From the NCBI GenBank assembly GCA_016190935.1, contig JACPPP010000169.1, positions 1 through 50,788 of the forward strand: a stretch of DNA of 50,788 nt. Direction: 5' to 3'. Positions 43,006 through 50,788 of the stretch are shown here, piece by piece. Position 1 is the first letter of the stretch, and each line of letters opens with the position of its first letter. A program made the position numbers and the translations under genes. The notes beneath the pieces are model-generated. The model was given only the letters and a program-made list of their open reading frames with translations, searched no databases and had not been told where the DNA came from. The stretch comes from Armatimonadota bacterium. GTDB taxonomy: Bacteria; Armatimonadota; UBA5829; DTLH01.

Positions 43006-44769
43006 TCAACCCTTAGGGGTAAAGAGTTGGAATTCCCGGATGCCAGGGTGTCCATCGCCTCCGACCGCTGAGACGACCAGTCGAAAAAAGATTGCTTTCA
43101 CCGGAGAGAACTTCATTAAACACTTGTAACCGATCTGATTCCCTTGCCTAATCGTTCGCCACTGACCGCCATCTTTGTACTGCAGTTCGAACTTGCTGAT
43201 CCAGTGGCGATCAGGGGTATCGATAGAACTGAGCAGCGCGCTGTCGATCAGCGTGGGACTGCCAATGTCAACCTCCAGAGTCAACGGCAGTTTGCTCCCG
43301 TCGCCGACCCAAATTGTGCGATAATCATCATCTACGGCGTTCGCTGGACTATGAGTTAGTCCGGCAAAGGCAGATCCAATAGACACAGGAATGTTATCCG
43401 GGAGGGTTGACGAGGCAGTGACGGTCTTACCAAATGCCACTGAACCAGAGCAGTGAGGAACCAGAGGCGAAATGTCGGATGCCTGACCATTCAGTGTTAA
43501 CGTCACAACAGTATCGAGGTCATTTCTATCCCCCTCGGGCACTCGAATCTCTATTCCCTGCGGGCCTTGTTTTACGTCCACTCTTCCGCCTGCCAGCACT
43601 CGGCTGCTGACAATCTTTTTCGGAAGCTGGGACAATCTCATTGGGTCATTACCGTCCCAATCCAGTATGTGAACGTAGATAGTATTACCTTTGTGGGTGC
43701 TGGATATCCACGGTGACGGCATAAAGGGTCCGCCCCGTGTGCCATAGATGCTTTCGCCGTTCTTCCCGATCCAATCACCGATGGCTTTCAGTGTGTCTGC
43801 CTGAACCTGTTCGATCTGGCCGTTTGGCATGGGGCTGATATTGAGCAGCAGATTGCCATTGCCGCCCGCACAGCGGATCAGGGTGAGTATACATTCCTTG
43901 GCCGACATCTGGTTCGCGCTCGGCTTCCAAGCCCATTGCTCACCCATACTCATGCAGCTCTCCCAGTCGGGCGTGATTCGGAAGCCTCCGATTGTTCGCT
44001 CAGGTGTGATAAAATCTCCGGGCAGGCCGCCTCCCCGGTCATTGAGGATTATCCCTGGCTGGAGCGTTCGGATCAGCTTGTAAAGGTTGTACGTGTCATA
44101 GGTTTTCGGGTCGCTGACAGGCCGTTCACAGTCGAACCACATGATGTCCACCCTGCCGTATTTTGTGAGAAGTTCGCGCACCTGGTCCATCATGTATTTC
44201 ACGTATCTGGCGTGCTCCGGCCTGCAGTGGTCCGGGTGATACCAGTCCGGCACCGAGTAGTAAAGGCCGAACTTCAAGCCGGCCTCGTGACAAGCCTCAG
44301 CCAGTTCCGCCACTATATCACGTTTGAACGGAGAGTTGGTGATGTTGTAGTCTGTGGTACTCGTGTCCCACATGCAGAAGCCATCATGGTGTTTGGCTGT
44401 AAAGACGATATATTTCTGCCCGGCCGCCTTGGCCAGCGCAACCCATTCTCTGGCGTTGAACTTGTAGGGGTCGAACCCTTTGTAGAGGTTGTCATAGACA
44501 TGCTGAGGAATGATTCCGTTGTCGGGTATGCTTCCTCTTTCCCCCTTGCGCGACCAACTGATCTCCGTTCCCACCATCGTACACGGGCCCCAATGGATGA
44601 ACATACCGAACTTCGCGTCGCGCCACCATGTCATATCTTCGGCTTTGGCGCGCAAGTATGGCTCGTACTCCTTGGCGTTCTGACCATAGGCAAGGCTGGC
44701 ACAGTTTAGAAGAATCGTAATAAAGGCGAATCCACAAGCGAATTGGCGGAGCAATGTGGAGTTTCTCAT
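43006..44769 (-). CDS. Exported GH29 alpha-L-fucosidase with C-terminal F5/8-type domain (paralog 1)
   Basis: This is a retaining alpha-L-fucosidase, releasing L-fucose from glycans. It has MTWWRDAKFGMFIHWGP, TAKHHDGFCMWDT and WYHPDH at the fucose-binding site, and the nucleophile Asp in VDIMWFDCE (D213 from the chosen start). The C-terminal 130 residues (PLTLEVDIGSPTLIDSALLSS, SKFELQYKDGGQWRTI, FFRLVVSAVGGDGHPGIREFQLF) form a discoidin/CBM32-like sandwich. ATG at 44769 has AGGAGG seven bases upstream and yields a clear signal peptide; the 31 codons before it lie partly in a heptamer repeat. It follows a closely related tandem paralog. Confidence 0.92.
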   Translation of the reverse strand: MRNSTLLRQFACGFAFITILLNCASLAYGQNAKEYEPYLRAKAEDMTWWRDAKFGMFIHWGPCTMVGTEISWSRKGERGSIPDNGIIPQHVYDNLYKGFDPYKFNAREWVALAKAAGQKYIVFTAKHHDGFCMWDTSTTDYNITNSPFKRDIVAELAEACHEAGLKFGLYYSVPDWYHPDHCRPEHARYVKYMMDQVRELLTKYGRVDIMWFDCERPVSDPKTYDTYNLYKLIRTLQPGIILNDRGGGLPGDFITPERTIGGFRITPDWESCMSMGEQWAWKPSANQMSAKECILTLIRCAGGNGNLLLNISPMPNGQIEQVQADTLKAIGDWIGKNGESIYGTRGGPFMPSPWISSTHKGNTIYVHILDWDGNDPMRLSQLPKKIVSSRVLAGGRVDVKQGPQGIEIRVPEGDRNDLDTVVTLTLNGQASDISPLVPHCSGSVAFGKTVTASSTLPDNIPVSIGSAFAGLTHSPANAVDDDYRTIWVGDGSKLPLTLEVDIGSPTLIDSALLSSIDTPDRHWISKFELQYKDGGQWRTIRQGNQIGYKCLMKFSPVKAIFFRLVVSAVGGDGHPGIREFQLFTPKG

Positions 44770-44816
44770 TCTTGGACCTCCTGTCAATCTCTGGATAAAG
44801 TCTAAAAGCTGAGCGC

Positions 44817-44886
44817 GCAATGAGCAATGTGCAATGAGCAATGAGCTATGAGTATTTTGCATTCCTCATCGTTCATCGCTCATATT
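44817..44886. repeat. Period-7 array between the two fucosidase genes
   Basis: gcaatga, gcaatgt, gcaatga, gcaatga and gctatga run from 44817 to 44851. They are followed in the same register by gtatttt and gcattcc, then tcatcgt, tcatcgc and tcatatt to 44886. The last units encode the final residues of the upstream fucosidase (MSDER) and supply its stop codon. Confidence 0.75.
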
Positions 44887-46620
44887 CGGCGCAAATAGCT
44901 GAATCTCGCGTACGCCAGGGACACCGGAGCATTCGAGTATGACCAGCCTGACGAACCGAGTCTTGATGGGGCGGAACTTCACGTGCCACTTGTAGCCGAC
45001 GACTGTTGGCGGGTTAAATGGCACCTTCCACTGGCGGCCAACCTCCTTGCCCTCGATAGCCCTCCATTCGTCGCCGTCCATATATTCAAGCTCAAACTTC
45101 TTGATGAAATGAAAGTCACAGTCGTCCGAGCTAACGAGTGCCCTCTCGGTCGTTATTGGCTCGCCGAGATCTACTTCGAGTGTCAGCGGCAGTTTGGCGG
45201 GATCGCCGTGCCATATAGTCTCAAAATCGTCATCGACCACGTAGCCGGGATTGCCTTCGCGAGTGCCGGAGGCGGTGATCTTCTTCCCGGCTGCGACCGA
45301 GCCCGAGCGAAAGGGTACCCGCAGGGCTAGTTCGGAGGCCGGGCCATCCAGTGTTAGGGCAACTATTGTGTCGATCTCCCGCCGATACTGCGTCGGCACC
45401 CGAATCTCGATCCCTTCCGACATCTGCTTCACATCCACTTCGCCCCCGGTAAGTAATGAGCTATCGACGATCTTCTTTTCGATTGGAGTCAGCCTGATTG
45501 GGCCGTCGCCTTCCCAGTCCAGGATATGAAGGTAGACCGTGTTTCCCCTGTGGGTGCTGACCATCCAGGGTGAAGGTTTGAATGGTCCTCCTCTGGTGCC
45601 GTAGATGCTTTGCCCGAATTGGCGTGTCCAAGCGCCCATCTCCTTAAGCCGTTCGATTTGCGGTTGCTCAATGGCGCCATTTGGCATAGGGCTGACGTTG
45701 AAGAGGAGGTTTCCATCTCCACCGGCACAGCAGAGCAGGAAATGCATGGAATCAATGAAAGACATTACAGGGCTTCCGGGTGTCCACGCCCACAGCCATC
45801 TCATCTTCACCGCGCTTTCCCACGGCCTGACATTGTCGAATCGACCGACTTGCCCTTCAGGAGTGGAAAAATCACCATTGAGGCCAGCGCCACGGCTGTT
45901 GATGAGTATCCCGGGCTGCAGCGTACGGGCCAGCTTATAAACATTGTACATATCGTAAAGCTGCGGTCCCGGCACGGCTTGGACGCTGTCGAACCACAGG
46001 ATATCCACCCTGCCGTAATTGGTGAGAAGCTCGCGAAGTTGGTCGAGCATGTATTGATTGTACCTCGCTTGATTCTCAGTTCTGTGGTCCGGGTGGTACC
46101 AGTCCGTAATGGAGTAGTAAACTCCGAACTTCATGCCTTCCTCGTGACACGCCTTCGCCAGTTCCGCCACTATATCACGTTTGAACGGAGAGTTGGTGAT
46201 ATTATAATCCGTTGTCTTGGTGTCCCACATGCAGAAGCCGTCGTGGTGTTTGGTTGTGAAGACGATGTAATTCTGCCCTGCCTCCTTGGCTAGTGCCGCC
46301 CATTCTCTGGCGTTGAAGTTGTAAGGGTCGAACCCCTTGTAGAGGTTGTCATAGACGTGTGTTGGAATTATGCCGTCGTCGGGAACACCGCGCCTTTCTC
46401 CCTTGCGTGACCAACCGATCTCGGTTCCAGCCATCGTACACGGGCCCCAGTGGATGAACATACCGAACTTCGCGTCGCGCCACCAAACCACGTCATCCGG
46501 CTTTGCGTTCAAGTACTGCTTATACTCATCGGGGCTGTCGGCTCGCGCAGGACCGGCATGAGATGTTACAACGAGCGTCACTATCAGTGTAGGGATTATC
46601 AGACTCGCGATTCTGCTCAA
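44866..46620 (-). CDS. Exported GH29 alpha-L-fucosidase with C-terminal F5/8-type domain (paralog 2)
   Basis: This 584-residue paralog of the neighbouring fucosidase has VVWWRDAKFGMFIHWGP, TTKHHDGFCMWDT, YHPDH and the nucleophile D211 in VDILWFDSV. The C-terminal discoidin-like domain holds LPLTLEVDLGEP and KFELEYMDGDEWRAI. The signal peptide ends at about PARA (residue 27). The start is TTG at 46620 with AGGAGAG upstream; there is no ATG nearby. About 42 bases (around 46162-46203) are identical to the paralog at 44302-44343, pointing to recent tandem duplication or gene conversion. It lies 34 bases after the solute-binding-like gene and probably acts outside the membrane on fucosylated oligosaccharides. 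Confidence 0.92.
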   Translation of the reverse strand: MSRIASLIIPTLIVTLVVTSHAGPARADSPDEYKQYLNAKPDDVVWWRDAKFGMFIHWGPCTMAGTEIGWSRKGERRGVPDDGIIPTHVYDNLYKGFDPYNFNAREWAALAKEAGQNYIVFTTKHHDGFCMWDTKTTDYNITNSPFKRDIVAELAKACHEEGMKFGVYYSITDWYHPDHRTENQARYNQYMLDQLRELLTNYGRVDILWFDSVQAVPGPQLYDMYNVYKLARTLQPGILINSRGAGLNGDFSTPEGQVGRFDNVRPWESAVKMRWLWAWTPGSPVMSFIDSMHFLLCCAGGDGNLLFNVSPMPNGAIEQPQIERLKEMGAWTRQFGQSIYGTRGGPFKPSPWMVSTHRGNTVYLHILDWEGDGPIRLTPIEKKIVDSSLLTGGEVDVKQMSEGIEIRVPTQYRREIDTIVALTLDGPASELALRVPFRSGSVAAGKKITASGTREGNPGYVVDDDFETIWHGDPAKLPLTLEVDLGEPITTERALVSSDDCDFHFIKKFELEYMDGDEWRAIEGKEVGRQWKVPFNPPTVVGYKWHVKFRPIKTRFVRLVILECSGVPGVREIQLFAPNMSDER

Positions 46621-46654
46621 TTCTTGCTCTCCTTTCGTTTTCCACCAGATCCGA

Positions 46655-47872
46655 TCATGCCGCCGTTATTTGCCTCATCCGCTCAGCAGCGGCCGCCAGA
46701 GCTTCTTTCACGCTTACCTGCCCGATGAAGGCGGATTGTATTGACATCCAGAGAGCGTCTTCGACTTTGGGATACGATGCGAACTTGGGTGGAATGAGCA
46801 TGTGGTCGCGGACGCTCCTACCCAGTATTTCGAGCCTTTCTGCCTCAATCGATCCCGGTTCACACTCAGCCTTAGCTTGCTGCTGGACTGAAATCCTCGG
46901 GACTATTGTTCCCTGTCTCGACTCCACTAACTGGCATTCCTCACTTGTGAAGAAACGGAGCAGCCGAAGCGCGCCATCCATATCTCTTACGCTCTTTGGG
47001 ATGGCAAATCCGAAGGCGCCGGAATAAATCCACCGCTGACCGGAAGGGCCGACCGGGTAGATGCAGATTCCGAACTTGCCAGCTACTTTGGAGGACTTCG
47101 GGTCCCTGTATCTATAAAATCCGCCAGGCCAGTCGCCCACAATAGCGCATCTCCCTTCGCAGAACAGTGAGGCGACCGCGTCGTAATGCATATTAGGCGT
47201 CTCTTCAGGAGCGGCTTTCAGATGCAGGTAAATACTTTTCAGATAGTACAGCGCCCATTCGCCTTCAGGACTTTCGAGCCCGGGAGTCAGGTCTTTTTTC
47301 CAAAGCTCTCCTCCCGCCATAGCCAGGAGCTCGTAGAAGGAACCGAACAAGCCGGAATACCGTCCTGGGAAGGAGTAGCCGTAGAGTTCGGGGCCACGGG
47401 CAAAATGTGCCGCAATGTCGCGAAGTTCATCCCAGGTCTTAGGCGCGGCGAGATCATAGCCAAACCTGGCTCGAAAGCGAGTGCGTTCTTCAGGGTCTTC
47501 AAACAGGTCTTTGCGGTAGTAGATAACTTTGACGTCGGTGTTCCTGGGCAACTGGTACAGCCGGCCTTCGATCCGCATAAGATCAATCGTAGATGGTGTG
47601 AACTGCTCCAACTCGCTATCAGTAAAGTACTCGTCCAGGGGCAGCAGCCACTGGAATTGGGAAGGAGCATACTTCGAGTGTGTAACAATAAGGTCGTAGT
47701 CTCCTCTGCCACTGCCATAAACCTCCGCTATGTGCTCATTCAGTTCCGGATGCGGAGCTTTGAAACCTATATCCACTGTATAGCCTGATTCCTTCCGGAA
47801 CCTGGGAATCTCATCGTAGAGCCTATCGTACATGGGCCCGCCAACCAATGCTACCTTGAGAGTATTCATCAT
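46655..47872 (-). CDS. ABC-type solute-binding-protein-like protein without a signal peptide
   Basis: The 405 residues follow the family 1 extracellular sugar-binding fold: MNTLKVALVGGPMYDRLYDEIPRF, GDYDLIVTHS, YQLPRNTDVKVIYYRKDLFEDPEE, PKTWDELRDIA, SPEGEWALYYLKSI, FCEGRCAIVGDWPGGFYRY and MDGALRLLRFFTSEEC. Such proteins normally carry a signal peptide or lipobox, but this one begins directly with the first beta strand and none can be added upstream, where the SDR gene ends two bases away. No permease or ATPase gene is in the locus. It may bind sugar in the cytoplasm as a sensor, or be a component detached from its transporter; neither is shown. Confidence 0.8.
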   Translation of the reverse strand: MMNTLKVALVGGPMYDRLYDEIPRFRKESGYTVDIGFKAPHPELNEHIAEVYGSGRGDYDLIVTHSKYAPSQFQWLLPLDEYFTDSELEQFTPSTIDLMRIEGRLYQLPRNTDVKVIYYRKDLFEDPEERTRFRARFGYDLAAPKTWDELRDIAAHFARGPELYGYSFPGRYSGLFGSFYELLAMAGGELWKKDLTPGLESPEGEWALYYLKSIYLHLKAAPEETPNMHYDAVASLFCEGRCAIVGDWPGGFYRYRDPKSSKVAGKFGICIYPVGPSGQRWIYSGAFGFAIPKSVRDMDGALRLLRFFTSEECQLVESRQGTIVPRISVQQQAKAECEPGSIEAERLEILGRSVRDHMLIPPKFASYPKVEDALWMSIQSAFIGQVSVKEALAAAAERMRQITAA

Positions 47873-47874
47873 AA

Positions 47875-48636
47875 TCAGTACCCCAGCGACACCGCTCCGT
47901 CGACAGGAAGAGCAACTCCAGTGACGAACGAAGCATCATCGCCCGCAAGAAAGGCTACCGCCTTGCCGACCTCCTCGACAGTCGCGATCCGCCCAAGTGG
48001 ATGGACAGAGTAGATGTAGTTTCTCGCAGCCTCTGGGTCAGGCTGCTGGTTGAACCAGTCCTCCACAAGGGGAGTCTGCACCCATCCGGGACATACCACA
48101 TTCACCCGCACTCCATAAGGCGCCATATCGAGTGCCATTCCTTTGCTCATGGCCACTATTCCACCCTTGGTCGCCGAGTAGGCAGCAGCCTTGCTCTGGC
48201 CTATGACACCGACCATTGACGACATGTTAACGATGCTGCCTTTAGTCTTGATCAATTCGGGAAGAGCATACTTGCTGCACAAAAAGTAACTCTTGAGGTT
48301 GATACGCTGCACCCTGTCCCACTCCTCTTCCGTTTGGTCAAGAATGTTCTTCGAGATGTGAGTGCCGGCGTTGTTTACCAGGACATTGATCCTGCCGAAA
48401 GCGGCGAGCGTTTCCGTGACCATTCTCTTCACACCTTCAGAGGTAGAGATATCAGCCTCTATGAAGACGGCACTGCCGCCCGCCGTTATCAGATCATCCC
48501 TGGCCGCATTACCAGCCGCTGCATCCCAGTCAACTATGGCTACGGATGCTTTACGTTCACAGAATACCTTAGCGCATCCCTTGCCAATTCCCTTTGCTCC
48601 ACCAGTGATTACCACTACTTTGCCAGTGAAATCCAT
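47875..48636 (-). CDS. SDR-family oxidoreductase 1, probable sugar dehydrogenase
   Basis: This classical short-chain dehydrogenase has GGAKGIGKG for NAD(P) binding, IVDWD at the end of beta-2 (an acidic residue favouring NAD), NNAG, and the catalytic Ser-Tyr-Lys in MSSMVG and YSATK. PGWVQTPLV follows. In this setting, beside a RhaT-type transporter and fucosidases, oxidation of L-fucose or L-rhamnose to the lactone is the likely reaction, but SDR specificity cannot be read from sequence. ATG at 48636 (253 residues, MDFTGKVVVITGG) with GGAGG eight bases upstream is preferred to the reading from 48660. It lies two bases before the solute-binding-like gene. Confidence 0.88.
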   Translation of the reverse strand: MDFTGKVVVITGGAKGIGKGCAKVFCERKASVAIVDWDAAAGNAARDDLITAGGSAVFIEADISTSEGVKRMVTETLAAFGRINVLVNNAGTHISKNILDQTEEEWDRVQRINLKSYFLCSKYALPELIKTKGSIVNMSSMVGVIGQSKAAAYSATKGGIVAMSKGMALDMAPYGVRVNVVCPGWVQTPLVEDWFNQQPDPEAARNYIYSVHPLGRIATVEEVGKAVAFLAGDDASFVTGVALPVDGAVSLGY

Positions 48637-48664
48637 ATGTCTCGACCTCCAGATCTCCAACTAC

Positions 48665-48762
48665 AGTGCGTCCTAAAACTGTTACAGAGACAATCCTTCT
48701 ATGGCATCCCTAGCCTGTCGAAGGATGCGACTCCACCAAGTGATCGAGTTTTAGGACGCACT
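48665..48762. mobile_element. 98-bp MITE-like element with perfect 16-bp terminal inverted repeats
   Basis: agtgcgtcctaaaact at 48665-48680 is repeated as its exact reverse complement at 48747-48762. The interior contains a copy of the dispersed hairpin repeat (48704-48728). It fills the gap between the two SDR genes, has no open frame, and shows no clear target duplication. Confidence 0.75.
48704..48728. repeat. Dispersed repeat, copy 3, inside the MITE-like element
   Basis: gcatccctagcctgtcgaaggatgc is related to 8691-8715 and 36722-36762. Here the gcatcc/ggatgc ends are perfectly complementary, forming a small hairpin. Confidence 0.6.
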
Positions 48763-48763
48763 C

Positions 48764-49510
48764 TTAGTCCATTATCAAACCACCATTAATATCTACGATC
48801 TCTCCAGTGATGTATTTTGCTGAGTCTGAGGCAAGGAACAAGACTGCCCCAGCGACATCCTCCGGGGTTCCGAACTCGCCGAACGGAACTGCGGCCGCAA
48901 AGGCCGCCTTTGTTTCCTCTCCCCAGGCACTCGTTAGTTCGGTCTCAATTGTGCCGGGACATACTGCGTTGACGCAAATTCTATGCGGAGCTGCGTATCG
49001 TGCCAGTGATTTAGTCAGGCAGATGACGCCGGCTTTCGCGGCGGCGTAGTGGGATCCGGCCACCACGCCACCCAGCTTGCCTGCTGAGGAAGCCATGTTG
49101 ATGATTTTTCCGTAGCCTCGTTCAATCATGCCAGGAAGTACCTCCCTGGACCATAGGAACACGCTCTTGAGGTTGACTGCCAGGAACCTGTCCCATTCCT
49201 CGGAGGAAATGTCCATAACAGTGACCTTCCTGCAGATGCCCGCATTGTTCACCAGGATATCCACACGGCCAAAGGCGCCATTTATCTGGCTGACCGCCGA
49301 TTTGACCTCGGCTTCGACCGAGACGTCTGATTGGACGGCGATGGCGCGTGCTCCGTTTCTCTGTATCTCGCCTGCGGTTGAGCGAGCCGCATCAATGTTG
49401 AGATCGACTATGGCCACATCAGCTTCGCACCGACCGAAAGCAAGAGCTATTGCCCGGCCGATTCCCTGCCCCCCTCCGGTGACTACCGTCACTTTGTCGA
49501 TGAAGTCCAT
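48764..49510 (-). CDS. SDR-family oxidoreductase 2, probable sugar dehydrogenase
   Basis: This short-chain dehydrogenase has GGGQGIGRA, IVDLN after beta-2, NNAG, the catalytic residues in NMASSAG and YAAAK, and PGTIETELT. It is homologous to the neighbouring SDR but not a recent copy. The two together could oxidise two sugars or carry out two steps. ATG at 49510 (248 residues, MDFIDKVTVVTGG), 10 bases after the transporter stop, fits the family; an ATG at 49543 would overlap the transporter gene by 23 bases. Neither start has a strong ribosome site. Confidence 0.87.
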   Translation of the reverse strand: MDFIDKVTVVTGGGQGIGRAIALAFGRCEADVAIVDLNIDAARSTAGEIQRNGARAIAVQSDVSVEAEVKSAVSQINGAFGRVDILVNNAGICRKVTVMDISSEEWDRFLAVNLKSVFLWSREVLPGMIERGYGKIINMASSAGKLGGVVAGSHYAAAKAGVICLTKSLARYAAPHRICVNAVCPGTIETELTSAWGEETKAAFAAAVPFGEFGTPEDVAGAVLFLASDSAKYITGEIVDINGGLIMD

Positions 49511-49520
49511 TTTCGTATAA

Positions 49521-50561
49521 TCACTTGACGAGAGCGTTGCCATAACCTACTATTGCCGTTGCCGCAACGATGACGGCCATCCCAGCATACATTGTTCGGA
49601 GAGGGCCGCCTTCCGCATTTCGCCACTCTCCGGTTAACACTCCCCATATATTAGAGGCTGCGATACAAAGGCCGATGTATATAGCCCAGCCTGCCGAGCC
49701 CCCGAGTGTGCCCATCATATCGGCCGCCCTTCCATAGATGGTAACGGAGAACATCCAGAGCACAGCCATCAGCGCAGCGAAGATCCAGTGGCTGCCGGCG
49801 CGAGGCTTCGCGTATGTCGACCACGTCCGGTTCTTCGTCAGAAGCGTCGCGCAAAATACTAGATTGACCGCATACCCTCCGAGGAGCGTGAACGCCCAGA
49901 TCGCGTCCGATGCCCCTCCCGCCGATGCTCCGGCGGCTAGCGCCGCTTCTCTAATCCCTCCTCCGAAGGTGAAGGCGAAGTTAAGCATGGCGCTGAAAAG
50001 TCCGGCGAAGACGGCCATTATTAATCCTATCACGAACTTTTTCTTTGAGACAGAGGAGCTAGCAGCCTGTTTTTCGCCTGATCCCGGGTCTTTTTGCGCA
50101 TCTCTTCTGTTTCCCGCGACCGCGGATATCGCGACTCCCACGACCAGGAAAACTACTCCCAGTGTAATCAGCATCCCTCCCGGAGTCGCAAAGACCTGTG
50201 GGCTGGCAGCCATTGGGACCAGGGACCCGACGGCGGTAGTAAGTCCGAGTGCGATGGCATAGGTCAGGCTCATTCCTATGACTGCCAGACTAAGGCCAAA
50301 CAGGACATTCCCTACACCCCATGCCGCCCCAAATATGAAGGTCATCGCAAGAGGCACTGCATTTGTGCTGGCATATACTGCCAACAAGCCCGGCGTCGTG
50401 ATCAGCGCCACACCCCACGGTATAATTATCATCCCTACTGTAGCGAAAACGAGCCAGGTGTTTTCCCAGGCCCATTTGCCCGTCCACTTAAGCGGAAGGC
50501 CGTACGTGCCGAGCATAAGTCCGGCGGCCAGCGCCAGAACGAAACCGAGCCCTGCGTTCAT
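49521..50561 (-). CDS. RhaT-family L-rhamnose (or other deoxysugar):H+ symporter
   Basis: This 346-residue membrane protein has about ten hydrophobic segments and the RhaT opening FVLALAAGLMLGTYGLPLKWTGKWAWENTW, followed by FGAAWGVGNVLFGLSL and IYGRAADMMGTLGGSAGWAIYIGLCI. RhaT proteins import L-rhamnose with a proton; members next to fucose genes may carry fucose or related sugars. A hydrophilic loop at about 150-175 (NRRDAQKDPGSGEKQ) divides the two halves. It is the first gene of the glycan locus behind a strong promoter, and the locus has no other complete transporter. Confidence 0.9.
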   Translation of the reverse strand: MNAGLGFVLALAAGLMLGTYGLPLKWTGKWAWENTWLVFATVGMIIIPWGVALITTPGLLAVYASTNAVPLAMTFIFGAAWGVGNVLFGLSLAVIGMSLTYAIALGLTTAVGSLVPMAASPQVFATPGGMLITLGVVFLVVGVAISAVAGNRRDAQKDPGSGEKQAASSSVSKKKFVIGLIMAVFAGLFSAMLNFAFTFGGGIREAALAAGASAGGASDAIWAFTLLGGYAVNLVFCATLLTKNRTWSTYAKPRAGSHWIFAALMAVLWMFSVTIYGRAADMMGTLGGSAGWAIYIGLCIAASNIWGVLTGEWRNAEGGPLRTMYAGMAVIVAATAIVGYGNALVK

Positions 50562-50617
50562 AGACCAGATCCACCCTTCTCAGGCGACGGAAGACCGCAG
50601 CCCGCATAATTGTATTC

Positions 50618-50646
50618 AATATACGATTACCTTCTCTGCTTGTCAA
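50618..50646 (-). promoter_or_regulatory. Promoter of the glycan-degradation locus
   Basis: On the minus strand, TTGACA (50646-50641) and TATATT (50623-50618) are separated by exactly 17 bases, near consensus for sigma70. Transcription would start near 50611 and give a leader of about 50 bases before the RhaT-family gene. Confidence 0.7.
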
Positions 50647-50764
50647 GGGCCTGTAAGACCCTGAATCGGGTGCGCGCCAAATTCGTGGTAGAACAGATGT
50701 TCGGCATGAATCGAGGTGATGGTTGTCGAATTCTCCGTTAGACCAACTATTTGGAGGGGCGATT

Positions 50765-50788
50765 ATGGCAACCGAGAGCCGTGATGAG
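50765..50788 (+). CDS. Start of a divergent gene (8 codons visible)
   Basis: ATG at 50765 is preceded by GGAGGGG at five bases. The visible frame reads MATESRDE and runs off the window. It is divergent from the glycan locus, a common position for its regulator, but the product cannot be identified. Confidence 0.45.

Noticed and set aside
50650-50760. Promoter for the divergent gene at 50765
   Set aside because: No pair of boxes with acceptable spacing could be found by eye.

Overview
The window looks like chromosomal DNA of an uncultured heterotrophic bacterium, probably from a metagenome-derived contig. The clues are class B succinate dehydrogenase with a single dihaem anchor, 2-oxoglutarate:ferredoxin oxidoreductase, several sulfatases, and a large set of Sec- and Tat-exported glycoside hydrolases with no SusC/SusD or TonB genes. 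This would suit Planctomycetota/PVC, Armatimonadota or a related candidate phylum; the window alone does not decide which.

Layout. (1) 1-817: an open frame joins the end of a GC-rich polytopic membrane protein to the C-terminus of RlmN; this is more likely an assembly or recombination chimera than a gene. (2) 919-2990, plus strand: a two-gene restriction-modification cassette, an unrecognised PD-(D/E)xK-type candidate endonuclease followed by an SPPY DNA methyltransferase. (3) 11791 down to 3173, minus strand: korDABC, sdhCAB, sucCD, a contiguous 2-oxoglutarate to fumarate segment of the TCA cycle. (4) 12920-12006, minus strand: ftsY, with an extended -10 promoter and a terminator-like hairpin at the very 5' end of its leader. 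(5) 50561 down to 13064, minus strand: about 37 kb of glycan-degradation genes. (6) 50765 onward, plus strand: the first eight codons of a divergent gene.

The 37 kb locus begins, in transcription order, behind a strong sigma70-like promoter: a RhaT-family sugar:H+ symporter, two SDR dehydrogenases, a solute-binding-like protein without a signal peptide, two GH29 alpha-L-fucosidases, then an array of divergent GH116/DUF608 proteins (five intact, one broken) interleaved with two sulfatases, an alkaline-phosphatase-superfamily enzyme, an exported isochorismatase-fold hydrolase, a GH141-like beta-helix protein, a GH95-like protein, a GH127-like protein and two copies of an unrecognised secreted protein. 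The simplest reading is exported stripping of sulfated, fucose/rhamnose-rich polysaccharide, proton-driven uptake of the deoxysugars and oxidation by the SDR enzymes. That function is inferred from family membership and context.

The locus shows active remodelling: duplicated gene pairs, a GH116 pseudogene with a 73-bp inverted-repeat element at its deletion joint, a truncated beta-helix copy carrying an in-frame internal deletion, a 98-bp MITE-like element, a family of palindromes at gene ends, dispersed CATCCTGAG...TTGTCGAAGG-type repeats, and period-7 tandem repeats at several unrelated intergenic sites.
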